A stretch of 64,000 nucleotides of DNA. Source: Flavobacteriales bacterium (GTDB lineage Bacteria > Bacteroidota > Bacteroidia > Flavobacteriales_D > Crocinitomicaceae). A program made the position numbers and the translations under genes. The stretch is taken from contig CANITF010000008.1 in assembly GCA_947470515.1 (NCBI GenBank), positions 1-64,000 of the forward strand, in the 5' to 3' direction. Shown one piece after another: positions 50,072 through 59,547 of this stretch. How positions within the stretch are numbered: position 1 is the first letter of the stretch; every line of letters begins with the position of its first letter. A model generated the notes under the pieces. It saw only the letters and a program-made list of their open reading frames with translations. It did no database searches and was not told the DNA's origin.

Positions 50072-50413
50072 ATGAACTTCGAGTCTACTCAAAATAAAAA
50101 TGAAGCGGTTGTAAAAACGAACGTTGATAAACTTGACGCTTCAAACGCACCAGAATTAAAAGCAGAATTACTTTTGTTGAACAAAAATGGCGTGAACAAT
50201 ATTGTGATAGACATGAGTGCTACAAAATATTGTGATTCTTCAGGTTTGAGTGCTATTTTAACTGCAAATCGTTTATGCAAAGACACCAGTGGTAAATTTG
50301 TTTTATGCGGCTTGCAAGATAACGTAACGAAATTGATTCAAATCGCACAATTGGATAAAGTTTTATCAATTTCATCCAACCAAAAAGAAGCACTCGAAGT
50401 AATTCATTCGTGA
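50072..50413 (+). CDS. STAS-domain anti-sigma-factor antagonist
   Basis: About 113 aa from the ATG at 50072, chosen over the TTG at 50054 because a -7 box overlaps that codon. The STAS fold has the phosphorylation-site segment YCDSSGLSAILTANRLC and VLCGLQDNVTKLIQI. In SpoIIAA-type switches the Ser in DSSGLS is phosphorylated by a kinase-fold partner. It is followed by rnz with a GTGA overlap. A SiaB-like kinase-fold protein is encoded at 44969, but a direct link is not shown. Confidence 0.85.
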   Translation: MNFESTQNKNEAVVKTNVDKLDASNAPELKAELLLLNKNGVNNIVIDMSATKYCDSSGLSAILTANRLCKDTSGKFVLCGLQDNVTKLIQIAQLDKVLSISSNQKEALEVIHS

Positions 50414-51327
50414 GTTTTGAAGTAACAATTCTAGGGAGTGGAGCAGCTGTTCCAACTTCAAGAAGAAATCCAACATCCCAGTATGTAGTTTGTAATGATC
50501 GTCATATCTTAATTGATTGTGGGGAAGGAACACAAATGCAAATTCGTAAATTTGGAATCAAGTTTCAACGAATTAATCACATTTTAATTTCCCATCTGCA
50601 CGGCGATCATTTTTTTGGACTCGTTGGTCTTTTGAGTACGATGCATTTAATGGGACGTGATAAAGGTATTACGATTTATGGCCCTCATGAATTGGAGCTA
50701 ATAGTGCGCTCGCAATTAGAAGTTGGTGGAGCAAAGCTTAGTTTCGATTTAGTTTTTGTTTCAATAAATGGCGATGAATCAAAATTATTATTTCAGGATA
50801 AATTAATTGAAATTCACACATTTCCATTAAAACATCGTATTCCAACAAATGGTTTTCTAATCAAGGAAAAAGTGAGAGAACGCCAATTGTTGAGTGATAC
50901 GATAAAAGGCGCAGGACTGAAATTGAAATATTTGCCACGACTTAAAAAAGGCGAAGACGTCATAGATGAAAATGGCAATATTTTTTCATTTGAAGAATTT
51001 ACTGCTCCTCCAAAACCTAGTTATTCTTACGCTTATTGCTCGGACACCACTTATTGGGAAACGATTATTCCGCATATTGAAAACGCAACTGTACTTTATC
51101 ACGAAGCAACTTTTATTGAAAAAGACAAAGAACGTGCAAAAGCAACTTTTCACAGTACAGCTTCTCAAGCAGCTAAAATCGCAGCGAAAGCAAATGTACA
51201 CAAATTGCTTTTGGGGCATTTAAGTGCGCGTTACGACTCTACTGAAACTCATCTAGATGAAGCTAAAGTAATTTTTATTAATTCCATTGTTGTAGAGGAC
51301 GGAGAAAAGCACATTATTTCTCGATAG
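50410..51327 (+). CDS. rnz: Ribonuclease Z
   Basis: A 305-aa metallo-beta-lactamase-fold endonuclease that matures tRNA 3' ends. Motifs are ILGSGAAVPT near the N-terminus, the zinc motif SHLHGDHFFGLVGLL, FPLKHRIPTNGF, YCSDTTYWE, YHEATFIE and the C-terminal LLLGHLSARY. The start is GTG at 50410, overlapping the STAS gene stop (GTGA). It is full length for the short RNase Z form. Confidence 0.96.
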   Translation: MSFEVTILGSGAAVPTSRRNPTSQYVVCNDRHILIDCGEGTQMQIRKFGIKFQRINHILISHLHGDHFFGLVGLLSTMHLMGRDKGITIYGPHELELIVRSQLEVGGAKLSFDLVFVSINGDESKLLFQDKLIEIHTFPLKHRIPTNGFLIKEKVRERQLLSDTIKGAGLKLKYLPRLKKGEDVIDENGNIFSFEEFTAPPKPSYSYAYCSDTTYWETIIPHIENATVLYHEATFIEKDKERAKATFHSTASQAAKIAAKANVHKLLLGHLSARYDSTETHLDEAKVIFINSIVVEDGEKHIISR

Positions 51328-51392
51328 GCTTTTCAACCTTAAACCGTTCAAAAGTCCTAATAACTTCCTGTTAAACATCAGCTTCCTGTACT

Positions 51393-51400
51393 TATATTTG
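51393..51400 (+). promoter_or_regulatory. -7 box of parE-parC
   Basis: Perfect TATATTTG, 25 bases before the parE ATG at 51426. No clear -33 element. Confidence 0.45.
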
Positions 51401-51425
51401 TTTGTTATGCATTAATGCGTTTTAA

Positions 51426-53315
51426 ATGGCTGAAAATCAATATACGGAAGACAATATTCGTTCCCTCGATTGGAAGGAACATATTCGGTTGCGTCCAGGA
51501 ATGTACATCGGGAAGCTTGGCGATGGTGCTGCAGCAGATGATGGTATTTATATTCTAGTAAAAGAAGTAACGGATAACTGTATTGATGAGTTTGTCATGG
51601 GAAATGGTAAACGGATCGATATTAAAGTTCGAGACGGAAAAGTTACCGTTCGTGATTACGGACGTGGAATTCCTTTAGGTAAAGTTGTTGAGGTAGTTTC
51701 TAAAATGAATACCGGTGGAAAATATGATTCAAAGGCATTTAAAAAATCGGTAGGATTAAACGGTGTCGGTACGAAAGCAGTAAATGCTTTGTCGTCGCAT
51801 TTCATGGTTTATTCTGTTCGTGAAGGAAAAAAGAAACAAGCATCTTTCTCAAAAGGTGAGCTTATTGAAGATTTAGCAATCGTTGATACGGATGAACAAA
51901 ATGGAACATACGTTGAGTTTATTCCTGATGAGACAATCTTTAAAAAATATGCTTTTAAAACACCGTATATTGAGAAAATGATGTGGAATTATTGCTACCT
52001 GAATAGAGGTTTAGCAATGTATTTCAACGGAGAAAAATTTCAATCGAAAGATGGATTAAAAGACCTTCTTGAGAACAATATGGATGGTGATCCATTGTAC
52101 CCAATTATACACATTGAAGCAGAAGATATTGAAGTAGCTTTTACGCATGGAAAAACGTACGGTGAAGATTACTATTCTTTTGTCAATGGACAACATACAA
52201 CACAAGGAGGAACGCACCAAAGTGCTTTTCGTGAATCTGTAGCCAAAGTAATCCGTGATTTTTACAACAAGAACTACGAAGCATCCGATATCCGTCAATC
52301 AATTGTTGCAGCAATATCAATAAAAGTAGTTGAACCTGTTTTTGAATCTCAAACAAAAACGAAATTGGGTTCTCAAGAAATGGAGCCTGGAGGGAAATCT
52401 GTAAGAACATTTATCAATGATTTCTTGAAAGAGAAATTGGATAACCATCTGCACAGAAACCCTGAAGTGGCTGACTTAATTGAACGAAAAATAAAGCAAT
52501 CTGAAAGAGAGCGTAAAGAGCTTTCTGGGATTAGAAAAATAGCGCGTGACAGAGCGAAAAAATCAAATCTTCACAATAAGAAATTAAGAGATTGCAGAAG
52601 TCACTTGACTGATTTGAAAGATGAACGTCGTGAGCAAACAACCTTGTTTATTACTGAGGGAGATTCTGCAAGTGGATCAATTACAAAATCGAGAGATGTG
52701 AATACGCAAGCTGTTTTTTCCTTGCGTGGTAAACCATTGAATTGTTATGGACTTACGAAGAAAATTGTATACGAAAACGAAGAGTTCAATTTAATCCAAG
52801 CAGCTTTAGACATTGAAGACGATATGGATAATTTGCGTTACAACAACATCGTTATTGCAACAGATGCCGATGTCGATGGAATGCATATTCGTTTGCTTTT
52901 ATTGACTTTCTTCTTACAATTCTTTCCTGATTTAGTGAAACGAAACCACGTTTATGTATTGCAAACTCCTCTGTTTCGAGTTAGAAATAAGAAGAAAACG
53001 ATTTACTGTTATTCAGAACAAGAACGTCGCAATGCAATTGAAGAATTGGGTAAGAATCCAGAAATCACACGATTCAAAGGATTGGGTGAAATTTCTCCAG
53101 ATGAATTCAAATATTTTATTGGTGATGATATCCGATTGGAACCAGTAATCCTGTCAAAAGACGCTTCAATTGATTCAATATTATCTTATTTTATGGGCAA
53201 AAATACTCCTGAGAGACAAGAATTTATTATTGAAAATTTACGTGTTGAGAAAGACATTGCTGAGATCATAGAGGAAAATGATACAGAAGATAATAACCTT
53301 GAAATTGCTTCATAA
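51426..53315 (+). CDS. parE: DNA topoisomerase IV subunit B
   Basis: A 629-aa type IIA topoisomerase ATPase subunit. The N-terminal GHKL ATPase has [22 protein letters not shown] and [20 protein letters not shown]. The TOPRIM part has [16 protein letters not shown] and [16 protein letters not shown]. It decatenates replicated chromosomes together with ParC. Length and the short C-terminal tail fit ParE rather than GyrB. The parC gene follows three bases after its stop. Confidence 0.93.
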   Translation: MAENQYTEDNIRSLDWKEHIRLRPGMYIGKLGDGAAADDGIYILVKEVTDNCIDEFVMGNGKRIDIKVRDGKVTVRDYGRGIPLGKVVEVVSKMNTGGKYDSKAFKKSVGLNGVGTKAVNALSSHFMVYSVREGKKKQASFSKGELIEDLAIVDTDEQNGTYVEFIPDETIFKKYAFKTPYIEKMMWNYCYLNRGLAMYFNGEKFQSKDGLKDLLENNMDGDPLYPIIHIEAEDIEVAFTHGKTYGEDYYSFVNGQHTTQGGTHQSAFRESVAKVIRDFYNKNYEASDIRQSIVAAISIKVVEPVFESQTKTKLGSQEMEPGGKSVRTFINDFLKEKLDNHLHRNPEVADLIERKIKQSERERKELSGIRKIARDRAKKSNLHNKKLRDCRSHLTDLKDERREQTTLFITEGDSASGSITKSRDVNTQAVFSLRGKPLNCYGLTKKIVYENEEFNLIQAALDIEDDMDNLRYNNIVIATDADVDGMHIRLLLLTFFLQFFPDLVKRNHVYVLQTPLFRVRNKKKTIYCYSEQERRNAIEELGKNPEITRFKGLGEISPDEFKYFIGDDIRLEPVILSKDASIDSILSYFMGKNTPERQEFIIENLRVEKDIAEIIEENDTEDNNLEIAS

Positions 53316-53318
53316 AAG

Positions 53319-56018
53319 ATGGCTGAAGAAGATTTAGAAGATCAAAGTGAAAATCAAGGGGACGAAAATAATCCTTTTGAAAGTAAATCTGTTGACGACA
53401 AGATTGTTCCTGTTGGCGGACTCTACGAAAATTGGTTTTTAGATTATGCGAGTTACGTTATTTTAGAACGTGCTGTTCCTTCTTTACACGATGGATTGAA
53501 ACCTGTTCAACGTAGAATTTTACATTCTATGAAAGAATTGGATGATGGTCGATACAATAAAGTTGCGAACATCATTGGAAATACAATGAAATACCATCCT
53601 CATGGAGATCAATCTATTGGGGATGCTTTAGTGCAATTAGGTCAAAAAGATTTGTTAATAGATTGCCAAGGTAACTGGGGAAATACACTTACAGGTGATG
53701 GAGCTGCGGCGCCTCGTTATATTGAAGCAAGAGTTTCTAAGTTTGCTGCGCATGTTGTTTTTAATCCAAAAACAACCCAATGGCTTTCTAGTTACGATGG
53801 TAGAAATAAAGAGCCAGAGCATCTGCCAGTAAAATTCCCTTTGTTATTAGCGCAAGGAGCCGAAGGTATTGCTGTTGGTATGGCGTGTAAGTTTTTGCCA
53901 CATAATTTTATCGAATTGATTGATCAGTCAATCAATCACCTTAGAGGAAAAAAAGTAGAGCTCTTTCCTGACTTTCCAAATGGTGGAATGGCTGATTTTA
54001 CGAACTATAATGATGGGTTGCGTGGAGGAAAAGTTCGTGTTCGCGCAAAAATTAAAAAATTAGACAATAAAACCCTTGTGGTTTATGAAATTCCTTTTGG
54101 TACAACAACGGGTTCGTTAATTGAATCTGTGATTAAAGCCAATGACAAAGGGAAAATAAAAATCAAGAAAATTGAAGATAATACTGCTGCAGTAGCGGAG
54201 GTAATTATTCACATGGCACCTGGAGTTTCTCCAGATAAAACATTAGATGCGCTTTATGCTTTTACGGATTGTGAAGTTTCAATTTCTCCGAATTCATCTA
54301 TTATTGACAGAGATACACCACGCTTCTTAGGTGTGAGTGAAATCTTGCGTTTCAATACAGATAATACAGTTCGGCTATTAAAATTGGAATTAGAAATCCG
54401 ATTGGATGAATTAGAACGTCAATGGCATTTTTCAACCTTAGAGAAAATCTTCATTCGTGAAGAAATGTATATTGATTTTAAGCTTCACCATGATAAAGAC
54501 ACCTTATTCGAATATTTATATAAACGATTTGAGAAATTTAAAAAACAATTTATTCGTGAAATAACGGATGAAGATTTAAATAAATTGACTCAAATTCCAA
54601 TGATTAGAATTACCCGATTCGATTCCTCTAAGGCTGATGATGTGCTTTTGAAAATTGAAGAGGAAATGGAAGCCGTAAAAGAGAAATTGGCGAACCTAAT
54701 CGATTATTGTATTGAGTATTTCAAAGATTTGAAAAAACGATTCGGAGAAGGAAAAGAACGTAAAACAGAAATCAAAATATTCGATAATATCAGTGCCGCG
54801 AAAGTAATTATCGCAAACCGTAAATTGTATGTAGATTACGAAGAAGGTTTCATCGGTTACGGTTTAAAGAAAACAGATCCTATCAACGATTGTTCGGATA
54901 TTGATGATGTTATTATCTTCTTTGCTACAGGCAAAATGATGATTACCAAAGTAGCGGATAAGAAATTTGTTGGTAAAGGAATTGTTCATGCCGATGTCTG
55001 GAAAAAAGGGGACAAACGAACAATCTATCATTTGATTTATCAAGATGGTGTTGGCGGTTCAGCAATGATGAAACGGTTTTATGTGAACTCAATTACACGC
55101 GATACTGAATATGATTTATCACGCGGAACAAAAGGTTCTAAAATGCTTTATTTCTCTGTGCATCCAAACGGGGAGCGAGAGGTAATCAATATTTTATTGC
55201 GTCCAAGACCACATCTGAAGCGTTTGCGTTTTGACGTTGACATGGGCGAATTGTTAATTAAAGGACGTCAATCAGCTGGAAATAGAGTAACAAAAGAAAT
55301 CGTTCAAAAAATTACGCAAAAAGAAGTGGGTGGCTCAACACTTGCAGAACGTAAAATATGGTTTGATACAGTTGTCGGAAGATTAAATGATGAAGACAGA
55401 GGAAAGTTCCTTGGTTCATTCAAAGGTGAAGACCGAATTTTGACAGTTTATAAAACGGGTGAATACCGCTTGAGTAATTTTGACCTTGCGAACCATTTTG
55501 ATGAGGACATGATTCTGATTGAAAAATGGCATCCAAATCGACCAATTTCTGCAGTATATTATGATTCTGAGAAAGATATGCACTTCGTAAAGCGTTTCTT
55601 GTGTGAAGTAACTTCGGATAAAAAAGTATCTTTTATTAGTGAAGGCGAAGGATCGTATATGGATGTTGCATCAACTGCTTATCGTCCAAATATCAAAATC
55701 ATCTATAATAAGTTGTTGAAGGAAACGAAGAATCTTCCAGACAATGAAATTCAATTAGCTGATTTTATTGAGATCAAAGGAATGAAAGCACAAGGAAATC
55801 AATTGACAAAATTGAAAGTCAAAGAAATTGTCTTGACGCAACCGTTGGAAGGTGAAGAAACATGGCCAGTTGAGGAGAAACCATTGAAGTTGGAAGACGA
55901 CGATAGTGATGATGATGATGATGAAAGTGATGATGGCGAAGAGGGAAGCGATGGAACAACCATAGAATGGGATTTGACCAAAGACGATGAGGATGACGAT
56001 CAAATGAAATTATTTTAA
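53319..56018 (+). CDS. parC: DNA topoisomerase IV subunit A with long acidic tail
   Basis: An 899-aa topoisomerase A subunit. The breakage-reunion domain has YASYVILERAVPSLHDG and the catalytic Tyr in GDGAAAPRYIEARVSKFA. A tower and coiled-coil region lie around residues 330-480, followed by a divergent C-terminal beta-domain. The last ~45 residues are an unusually long Asp/Glu/Ser run (DDDSDDDDDESDDGEEGSDG) ending DDEDDDQMKLF. It pairs with the ParE gene just upstream to form topoisomerase IV. The acidic tail may modulate DNA binding; this is inference. Confidence 0.94.
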   Translation: MAEEDLEDQSENQGDENNPFESKSVDDKIVPVGGLYENWFLDYASYVILERAVPSLHDGLKPVQRRILHSMKELDDGRYNKVANIIGNTMKYHPHGDQSIGDALVQLGQKDLLIDCQGNWGNTLTGDGAAAPRYIEARVSKFAAHVVFNPKTTQWLSSYDGRNKEPEHLPVKFPLLLAQGAEGIAVGMACKFLPHNFIELIDQSINHLRGKKVELFPDFPNGGMADFTNYNDGLRGGKVRVRAKIKKLDNKTLVVYEIPFGTTTGSLIESVIKANDKGKIKIKKIEDNTAAVAEVIIHMAPGVSPDKTLDALYAFTDCEVSISPNSSIIDRDTPRFLGVSEILRFNTDNTVRLLKLELEIRLDELERQWHFSTLEKIFIREEMYIDFKLHHDKDTLFEYLYKRFEKFKKQFIREITDEDLNKLTQIPMIRITRFDSSKADDVLLKIEEEMEAVKEKLANLIDYCIEYFKDLKKRFGEGKERKTEIKIFDNISAAKVIIANRKLYVDYEEGFIGYGLKKTDPINDCSDIDDVIIFFATGKMMITKVADKKFVGKGIVHADVWKKGDKRTIYHLIYQDGVGGSAMMKRFYVNSITRDTEYDLSRGTKGSKMLYFSVHPNGEREVINILLRPRPHLKRLRFDVDMGELLIKGRQSAGNRVTKEIVQKITQKEVGGSTLAERKIWFDTVVGRLNDEDRGKFLGSFKGEDRILTVYKTGEYRLSNFDLANHFDEDMILIEKWHPNRPISAVYYDSEKDMHFVKRFLCEVTSDKKVSFISEGEGSYMDVASTAYRPNIKIIYNKLLKETKNLPDNEIQLADFIEIKGMKAQGNQLTKLKVKEIVLTQPLEGEETWPVEEKPLKLEDDDSDDDDDESDDGEEGSDGTTIEWDLTKDDEDDDQMKLF

Positions 56019-56042
56019 TAAGTCCAATTAATTACAAATTCT

Positions 56043-56774
56043 ATGAAACAATACATCAATACACTTATCATTGCTTTAGCTGTAATTATATCTGGTTATT
56101 TATTAGCTAACGGTTATAAAAATCGTGCAAAAGTAAGTCAGTCAATTAGCGTTACCGGTGCTGGAGAAGAAAATTTTTCGAGTGATTTAATTGTTTGGAG
56201 AGCCAATTTCTCTAAGAAAGACTATGAATTGAAAACGGCTTATGCTAACTTGAATAAAGATCAAAACACCATTCGTAAATACCTTATTTCAAAAGGAATT
56301 CAAGGTGATGAAATTGTTTTTGATGCTGTCGAAATTCAGAAAGATTATTTCAACGAATACGACGAAAATGGACAGCTGAGAAATTCAGTTTTTAATGGGT
56401 ATAGCTTGACGCAAAGTTTGAAAATTCAATCTAAAAACGTTGATCGCGTAGAAAGTATTTCTCGTGAAGTAACAGAATTGATTGACGCTGGAATTGAATT
56501 GAATTCATTTGCACCAGATTACTATTATACCAAACTGGCAACGTTAAAAATTAAAATGATTGAAGCTGCAACAAAGGATGCGAAGAATCGAGCTGATAAA
56601 ATTGCGTTGAATGCTGGTGGCGCTTTGGGAACGTTGAAAAGTGCTGAAATGGGCGTTTTTCAAATTACAGGAGAAAATACATCAGAAGATTTTTCTTGGG
56701 GTGGAAATTTCAATACATCGTCAAAAAAGAAAACAGCGAATATTACCATTCGTTTAAAGTATGATATTGATTAA
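56043..56774 (+). CDS. SIMPL-domain (DUF541) protein
   Basis: A 243-aa protein with an N-terminal hydrophobic anchor or signal (YINTLIIALAVIISGYLLA). It then has the SIMPL fold (VSQSISVTGAGEENFSSDLI, FNGYSLTQSLKIQSKNVDRV, EAATKDAKNRADKIALNAGG, ANITIRLKYDI). Members are periplasmic or membrane-associated and some affect oxidative or kinase signalling; the role in Bacteroidota is unknown. It lies 24 bp after parC and 12 bp before the porin gene, so it may share their transcript. Confidence 0.87.
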   Translation: MKQYINTLIIALAVIISGYLLANGYKNRAKVSQSISVTGAGEENFSSDLIVWRANFSKKDYELKTAYANLNKDQNTIRKYLISKGIQGDEIVFDAVEIQKDYFNEYDENGQLRNSVFNGYSLTQSLKIQSKNVDRVESISREVTELIDAGIELNSFAPDYYYTKLATLKIKMIEAATKDAKNRADKIALNAGGALGTLKSAEMGVFQITGENTSEDFSWGGNFNTSSKKKTANITIRLKYDID

Positions 56775-56786
56775 TTCGTAACAACA

Positions 56787-57968
56787 ATGATTAATATTCG
56801 CCATATTTCTTTTTACCTTTTTCTTTTTCTTTTAACTTTCTTACTTTTTCCTTTATTTTCAGTCAGTCAACTTCAAAAAGAGTTTATTAACCGAGATACA
56901 ACCGATTTAACATTAGGAACAAAAATTAATCCTTATGAAGTTGAATATGACACAACTGCCAAACTTACATTCTCAGGATATTTCGATACATATTATGCTT
57001 ATTATACTGATTCGATAAATCCAAATGGCTTTTGTAAATTCCCTACTTCTGCTCCACGAAATAATCAAGTAGGAATAAATATTATTCAATTATCAGTGAA
57101 ATATGAATCGAATAATTTTAGAGGAGTAGCAACAGTTTTTGGTGGCGATTGCCCTCAATCTTCGTGGTCCTCGCACCTCAATTTTATTCAAGAAGCAAAT
57201 GCTGGCTTTAGAATTGTTAAAAAATTGTGGTTAGATGCAGGGTTTTTTAGAACTCATTTGGGATTGGAATCAATTCAAGCCAGAGAAAATGTCACTATGA
57301 GTATTTCAACAACGAATTATTATGAGCCTTATTTTTTAAGCGGAGCAAAATTGACATGGCAACAATCGAAAAAATTACTGGTTCAAGTAAATGCTTTTAA
57401 TTCGTTTAGCCAATACCTAGAAACGAATAAGAATAAGGTTATCGGATTATCAATTGTTTACAATCCAACTTCAAAAATAGCTGGTGTTTTTACATCCATG
57501 TTTTGTGATGAAACGCCGAATGGAAAGCCACAAAAACACAAACGGTTGTACAATAATTTTTGTTTGACTTATAAATCCAAAAGATGGATAGTAGGATTAG
57601 AAGCGAATTTCGGTTTACAAACAAATTCTGTTTTGGCAGATTCAACAAAAACAGCTTTTGTATTTAGCAATTTACTGTTGGCGAAATACCGTATAACACC
57701 GCAATGGGCAATGTATGCCAGAGGTGAGATTTTTTCAGATCCAAATGAAATACTTACAGGACCAGTTGAAAATCAAAACCATGAAATTATTGGATTAGAT
57801 GCTGCAGGAGCAACGTGTGGTATAGAATTCAAACCTATTCCAAATAGTTATTTAAGAGTTGAATCGCGGTATTTACAAACAAAGAAATCTGAGTCTATTT
57901 TCTATTATAACAACACTCCACAAAATTACCGATTGGAATTTATTGTTGGTTTAGGATTGTGGTTTTAA
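56787..57968 (+). CDS. BBP2-like outer-membrane porin
   Basis: A 393-aa protein with a signal peptide (hydrophobic LFLFLLTFLLFPLFSVSQ). A beta-barrel follows whose strands match the putative BBP2/OmpL-like porin family (LTFSGYFDTYYAYYTDSINP, GINIIQLSVKYESNNFRGVA, VKKLWLDAGFFRTHLGLESI), with a terminal aromatic strand LEFIVGLGLWF. It should form an outer-membrane channel; the solute is unknown. It may be co-transcribed with the SIMPL gene upstream. The rocD promoter starts inside its 3' end. Confidence 0.82.
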   Translation: MINIRHISFYLFLFLLTFLLFPLFSVSQLQKEFINRDTTDLTLGTKINPYEVEYDTTAKLTFSGYFDTYYAYYTDSINPNGFCKFPTSAPRNNQVGINIIQLSVKYESNNFRGVATVFGGDCPQSSWSSHLNFIQEANAGFRIVKKLWLDAGFFRTHLGLESIQARENVTMSISTTNYYEPYFLSGAKLTWQQSKKLLVQVNAFNSFSQYLETNKNKVIGLSIVYNPTSKIAGVFTSMFCDETPNGKPQKHKRLYNNFCLTYKSKRWIVGLEANFGLQTNSVLADSTKTAFVFSNLLLAKYRITPQWAMYARGEIFSDPNEILTGPVENQNHEIIGLDAAGATCGIEFKPIPNSYLRVESRYLQTKKSESIFYYNNTPQNYRLEFIVGLGLWF

Positions 57969-57987
57969 ATTTTTCGGCTTAAATTTG
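57956..57987 (+). promoter_or_regulatory. rocD promoter
   Basis: ATTG (57956-57959) and a perfect -7 box TAAATTTG (57980-57987) are 20 bp apart. The expected start of transcription is about 57994, just inside the first direct repeat. Confidence 0.65.
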
Positions 57988-57990
57988 CTC

Positions 57991-58045
57991 AGGATGATTT
58001 CTCTCCAGCATGAAATGAGGAAAGGATAGTTGCTCTCCGGGATGA
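57991..58045 (+). promoter_or_regulatory. Two direct repeats in the rocD leader
   Basis: AGGATGATTTCTCTCC-AGCATGA (57991-58013) and AGGATAGTTGCTCTCC-GGGATGA (58023-58045) share 18 of 23 bases and begin 32 bp apart, about three helical turns. They start right where transcription should begin. An operator for a regulator of arginine/ornithine use, or a leader RNA element, are both possible. Confidence 0.5.
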
Positions 58046-58075
58046 GCGGCAGTCAACGAATCTAATTTTATTTTT

Positions 58076-59356
58076 ATGAACGCAACACTTACAGCTATGA
58101 CATCAGACCAATATATCCAGTTAGAAGACAAGTACGGCGCACATAATTATCATCCACTTCCAGTTGTATTGTCAAGAGGAGAAGGAGTATATGTTTGGGA
58201 TACTGAAGGGAAAAGATATTTCGATTTTCTTTCTGCTTATTCAGCCGTAAATCAAGGTCATTGTCATCCAAAAATAATACAAGCTTTAATAGAACAAGCA
58301 CAAACATTGACGTTAACATCTCGAGCGTTTTACAACGATTCTTTAGGTGAATACGAAAAATACATTTCCAACTATTTCGGCTTTGACAAAGTTTTACCTA
58401 TGAACACGGGAGCTGAAGCAGTTGAGACAGCGATTAAATTGTGCCGTAAATGGGCGTATGAGAAAAAAGGAATTCCAGAGAATGAGGCGAAAATAATCGT
58501 ATGTGAAGGAAACTTTCATGGTCGTACAACCACAATTATTTCATTTTCTAGTGATCCAGATGCTAGCAAGAATTTTGGACCTTATACTCCTGGTTTCATT
58601 CGCATTCCTTATGACGACACTGACGCTTTAGAAAAAGCACTACAAGAACCAAATGTTGCTGGTTTCTTAGTTGAACCAATTCAGGGTGAAGCAGGTGTTT
58701 ATACGCCAGCAGTTGATTTTTTATCAAAATCACGTGAATTATGCTCAAAGTACAACATATTATTTATCGCAGATGAAGTTCAAACAGGAATTGCTCGAAC
58801 AGGAAGTTTATTAGCTGTTTGTGGGAATTGTACGTGTGAAAACCACTGTGAAAAACAAACAACATATAGTAAACCAGATATTTTAATTTTAGGAAAAGCA
58901 CTTTCAGGTGGCGTTTATCCAGTTTCGGCTGTTCTTGCAAATGATGAGGTGATGATGGTCATTAAACCAGGTCAACATGGGTCAACTTTTGGTGGAAATC
59001 CGATTGCAGCAAAAGTCGGAGTTGCAGCTTTAGAAGTTGTTTTGAATGAACAATTAGCGTTGAATGCGCGTAAACTTGGGATTCTTTTCCGTAAAGAAAT
59101 GCAACGAATCGTTGATAATACAGATTTAGTTGTAAAAGTACGTGGAAAAGGATTACTGAATGCAATTATTGTGAACGATACAGAAGACAGCACTACAGCA
59201 TGGGATTTGTGCATGCAATTGAAAGAAAATGGTTTGTTAGCAAAACCAACGCATGGAAATATCATTCGTTTTGCTCCACCGTTGGTTATGAACGAAGAAC
59301 AATTGATGGAATGTGTTGCAATCATTGAAAAAACTATTCTAGGGTTTAAAAAGTAA
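58076..59356 (+). CDS. rocD: Ornithine--oxo-acid transaminase
   Basis: A 426-aa PLP-dependent aminotransferase class III that converts ornithine and 2-oxoglutarate to glutamate semialdehyde and glutamate. Evidence: [48 protein letters not shown], the PLP-lysine motif [16 protein letters not shown] and [14 protein letters not shown]. An insertion [13 protein letters not shown] before the PLP lysine carries four cysteines; similar insertions occur in other Bacteroidota. It has its own promoter, with two direct repeats in its leader at 57991-58045. Confidence 0.95.
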   Translation: MNATLTAMTSDQYIQLEDKYGAHNYHPLPVVLSRGEGVYVWDTEGKRYFDFLSAYSAVNQGHCHPKIIQALIEQAQTLTLTSRAFYNDSLGEYEKYISNYFGFDKVLPMNTGAEAVETAIKLCRKWAYEKKGIPENEAKIIVCEGNFHGRTTTIISFSSDPDASKNFGPYTPGFIRIPYDDTDALEKALQEPNVAGFLVEPIQGEAGVYTPAVDFLSKSRELCSKYNILFIADEVQTGIARTGSLLAVCGNCTCENHCEKQTTYSKPDILILGKALSGGVYPVSAVLANDEVMMVIKPGQHGSTFGGNPIAAKVGVAALEVVLNEQLALNARKLGILFRKEMQRIVDNTDLVVKVRGKGLLNAIIVNDTEDSTTAWDLCMQLKENGLLAKPTHGNIIRFAPPLVMNEEQLMECVAIIEKTILGFKK

Positions 59357-59516
59357 AACCCTCATTAAATTGAGAGAGAAATCTAACACTTAATAAAAAT
59401 AAATAATAGGATTCTTCAGCTTTTTAAATGGTTGAGCTACTTTTTTAATAGCACATTATTAAAGAGAAAAGGGAAACTAAAATTCCTATAAATCAAGTTA
59501 TTTACATCGGACTTAT

Positions 59517-59524
59517 TATATTTG
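59517..59524 (+). promoter_or_regulatory. -7 box of the phosphohexomutase gene
   Basis: Perfect TATATTTG, 23 bases before the TTG start at 59548. The remainder of the 59357-59547 gap is AT-rich with no other signal seen. Confidence 0.45.
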
Positions 59525-59547
59525 TCTGTATTTAAAAATTAAAAAAA

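Noticed and set aside
57969-58075. Possible tRNA-like or riboswitch sequence before rocD
   Set aside because: Only two direct repeats and a weak GCTC/GAGC stem are visible; no fit to a known riboswitch.
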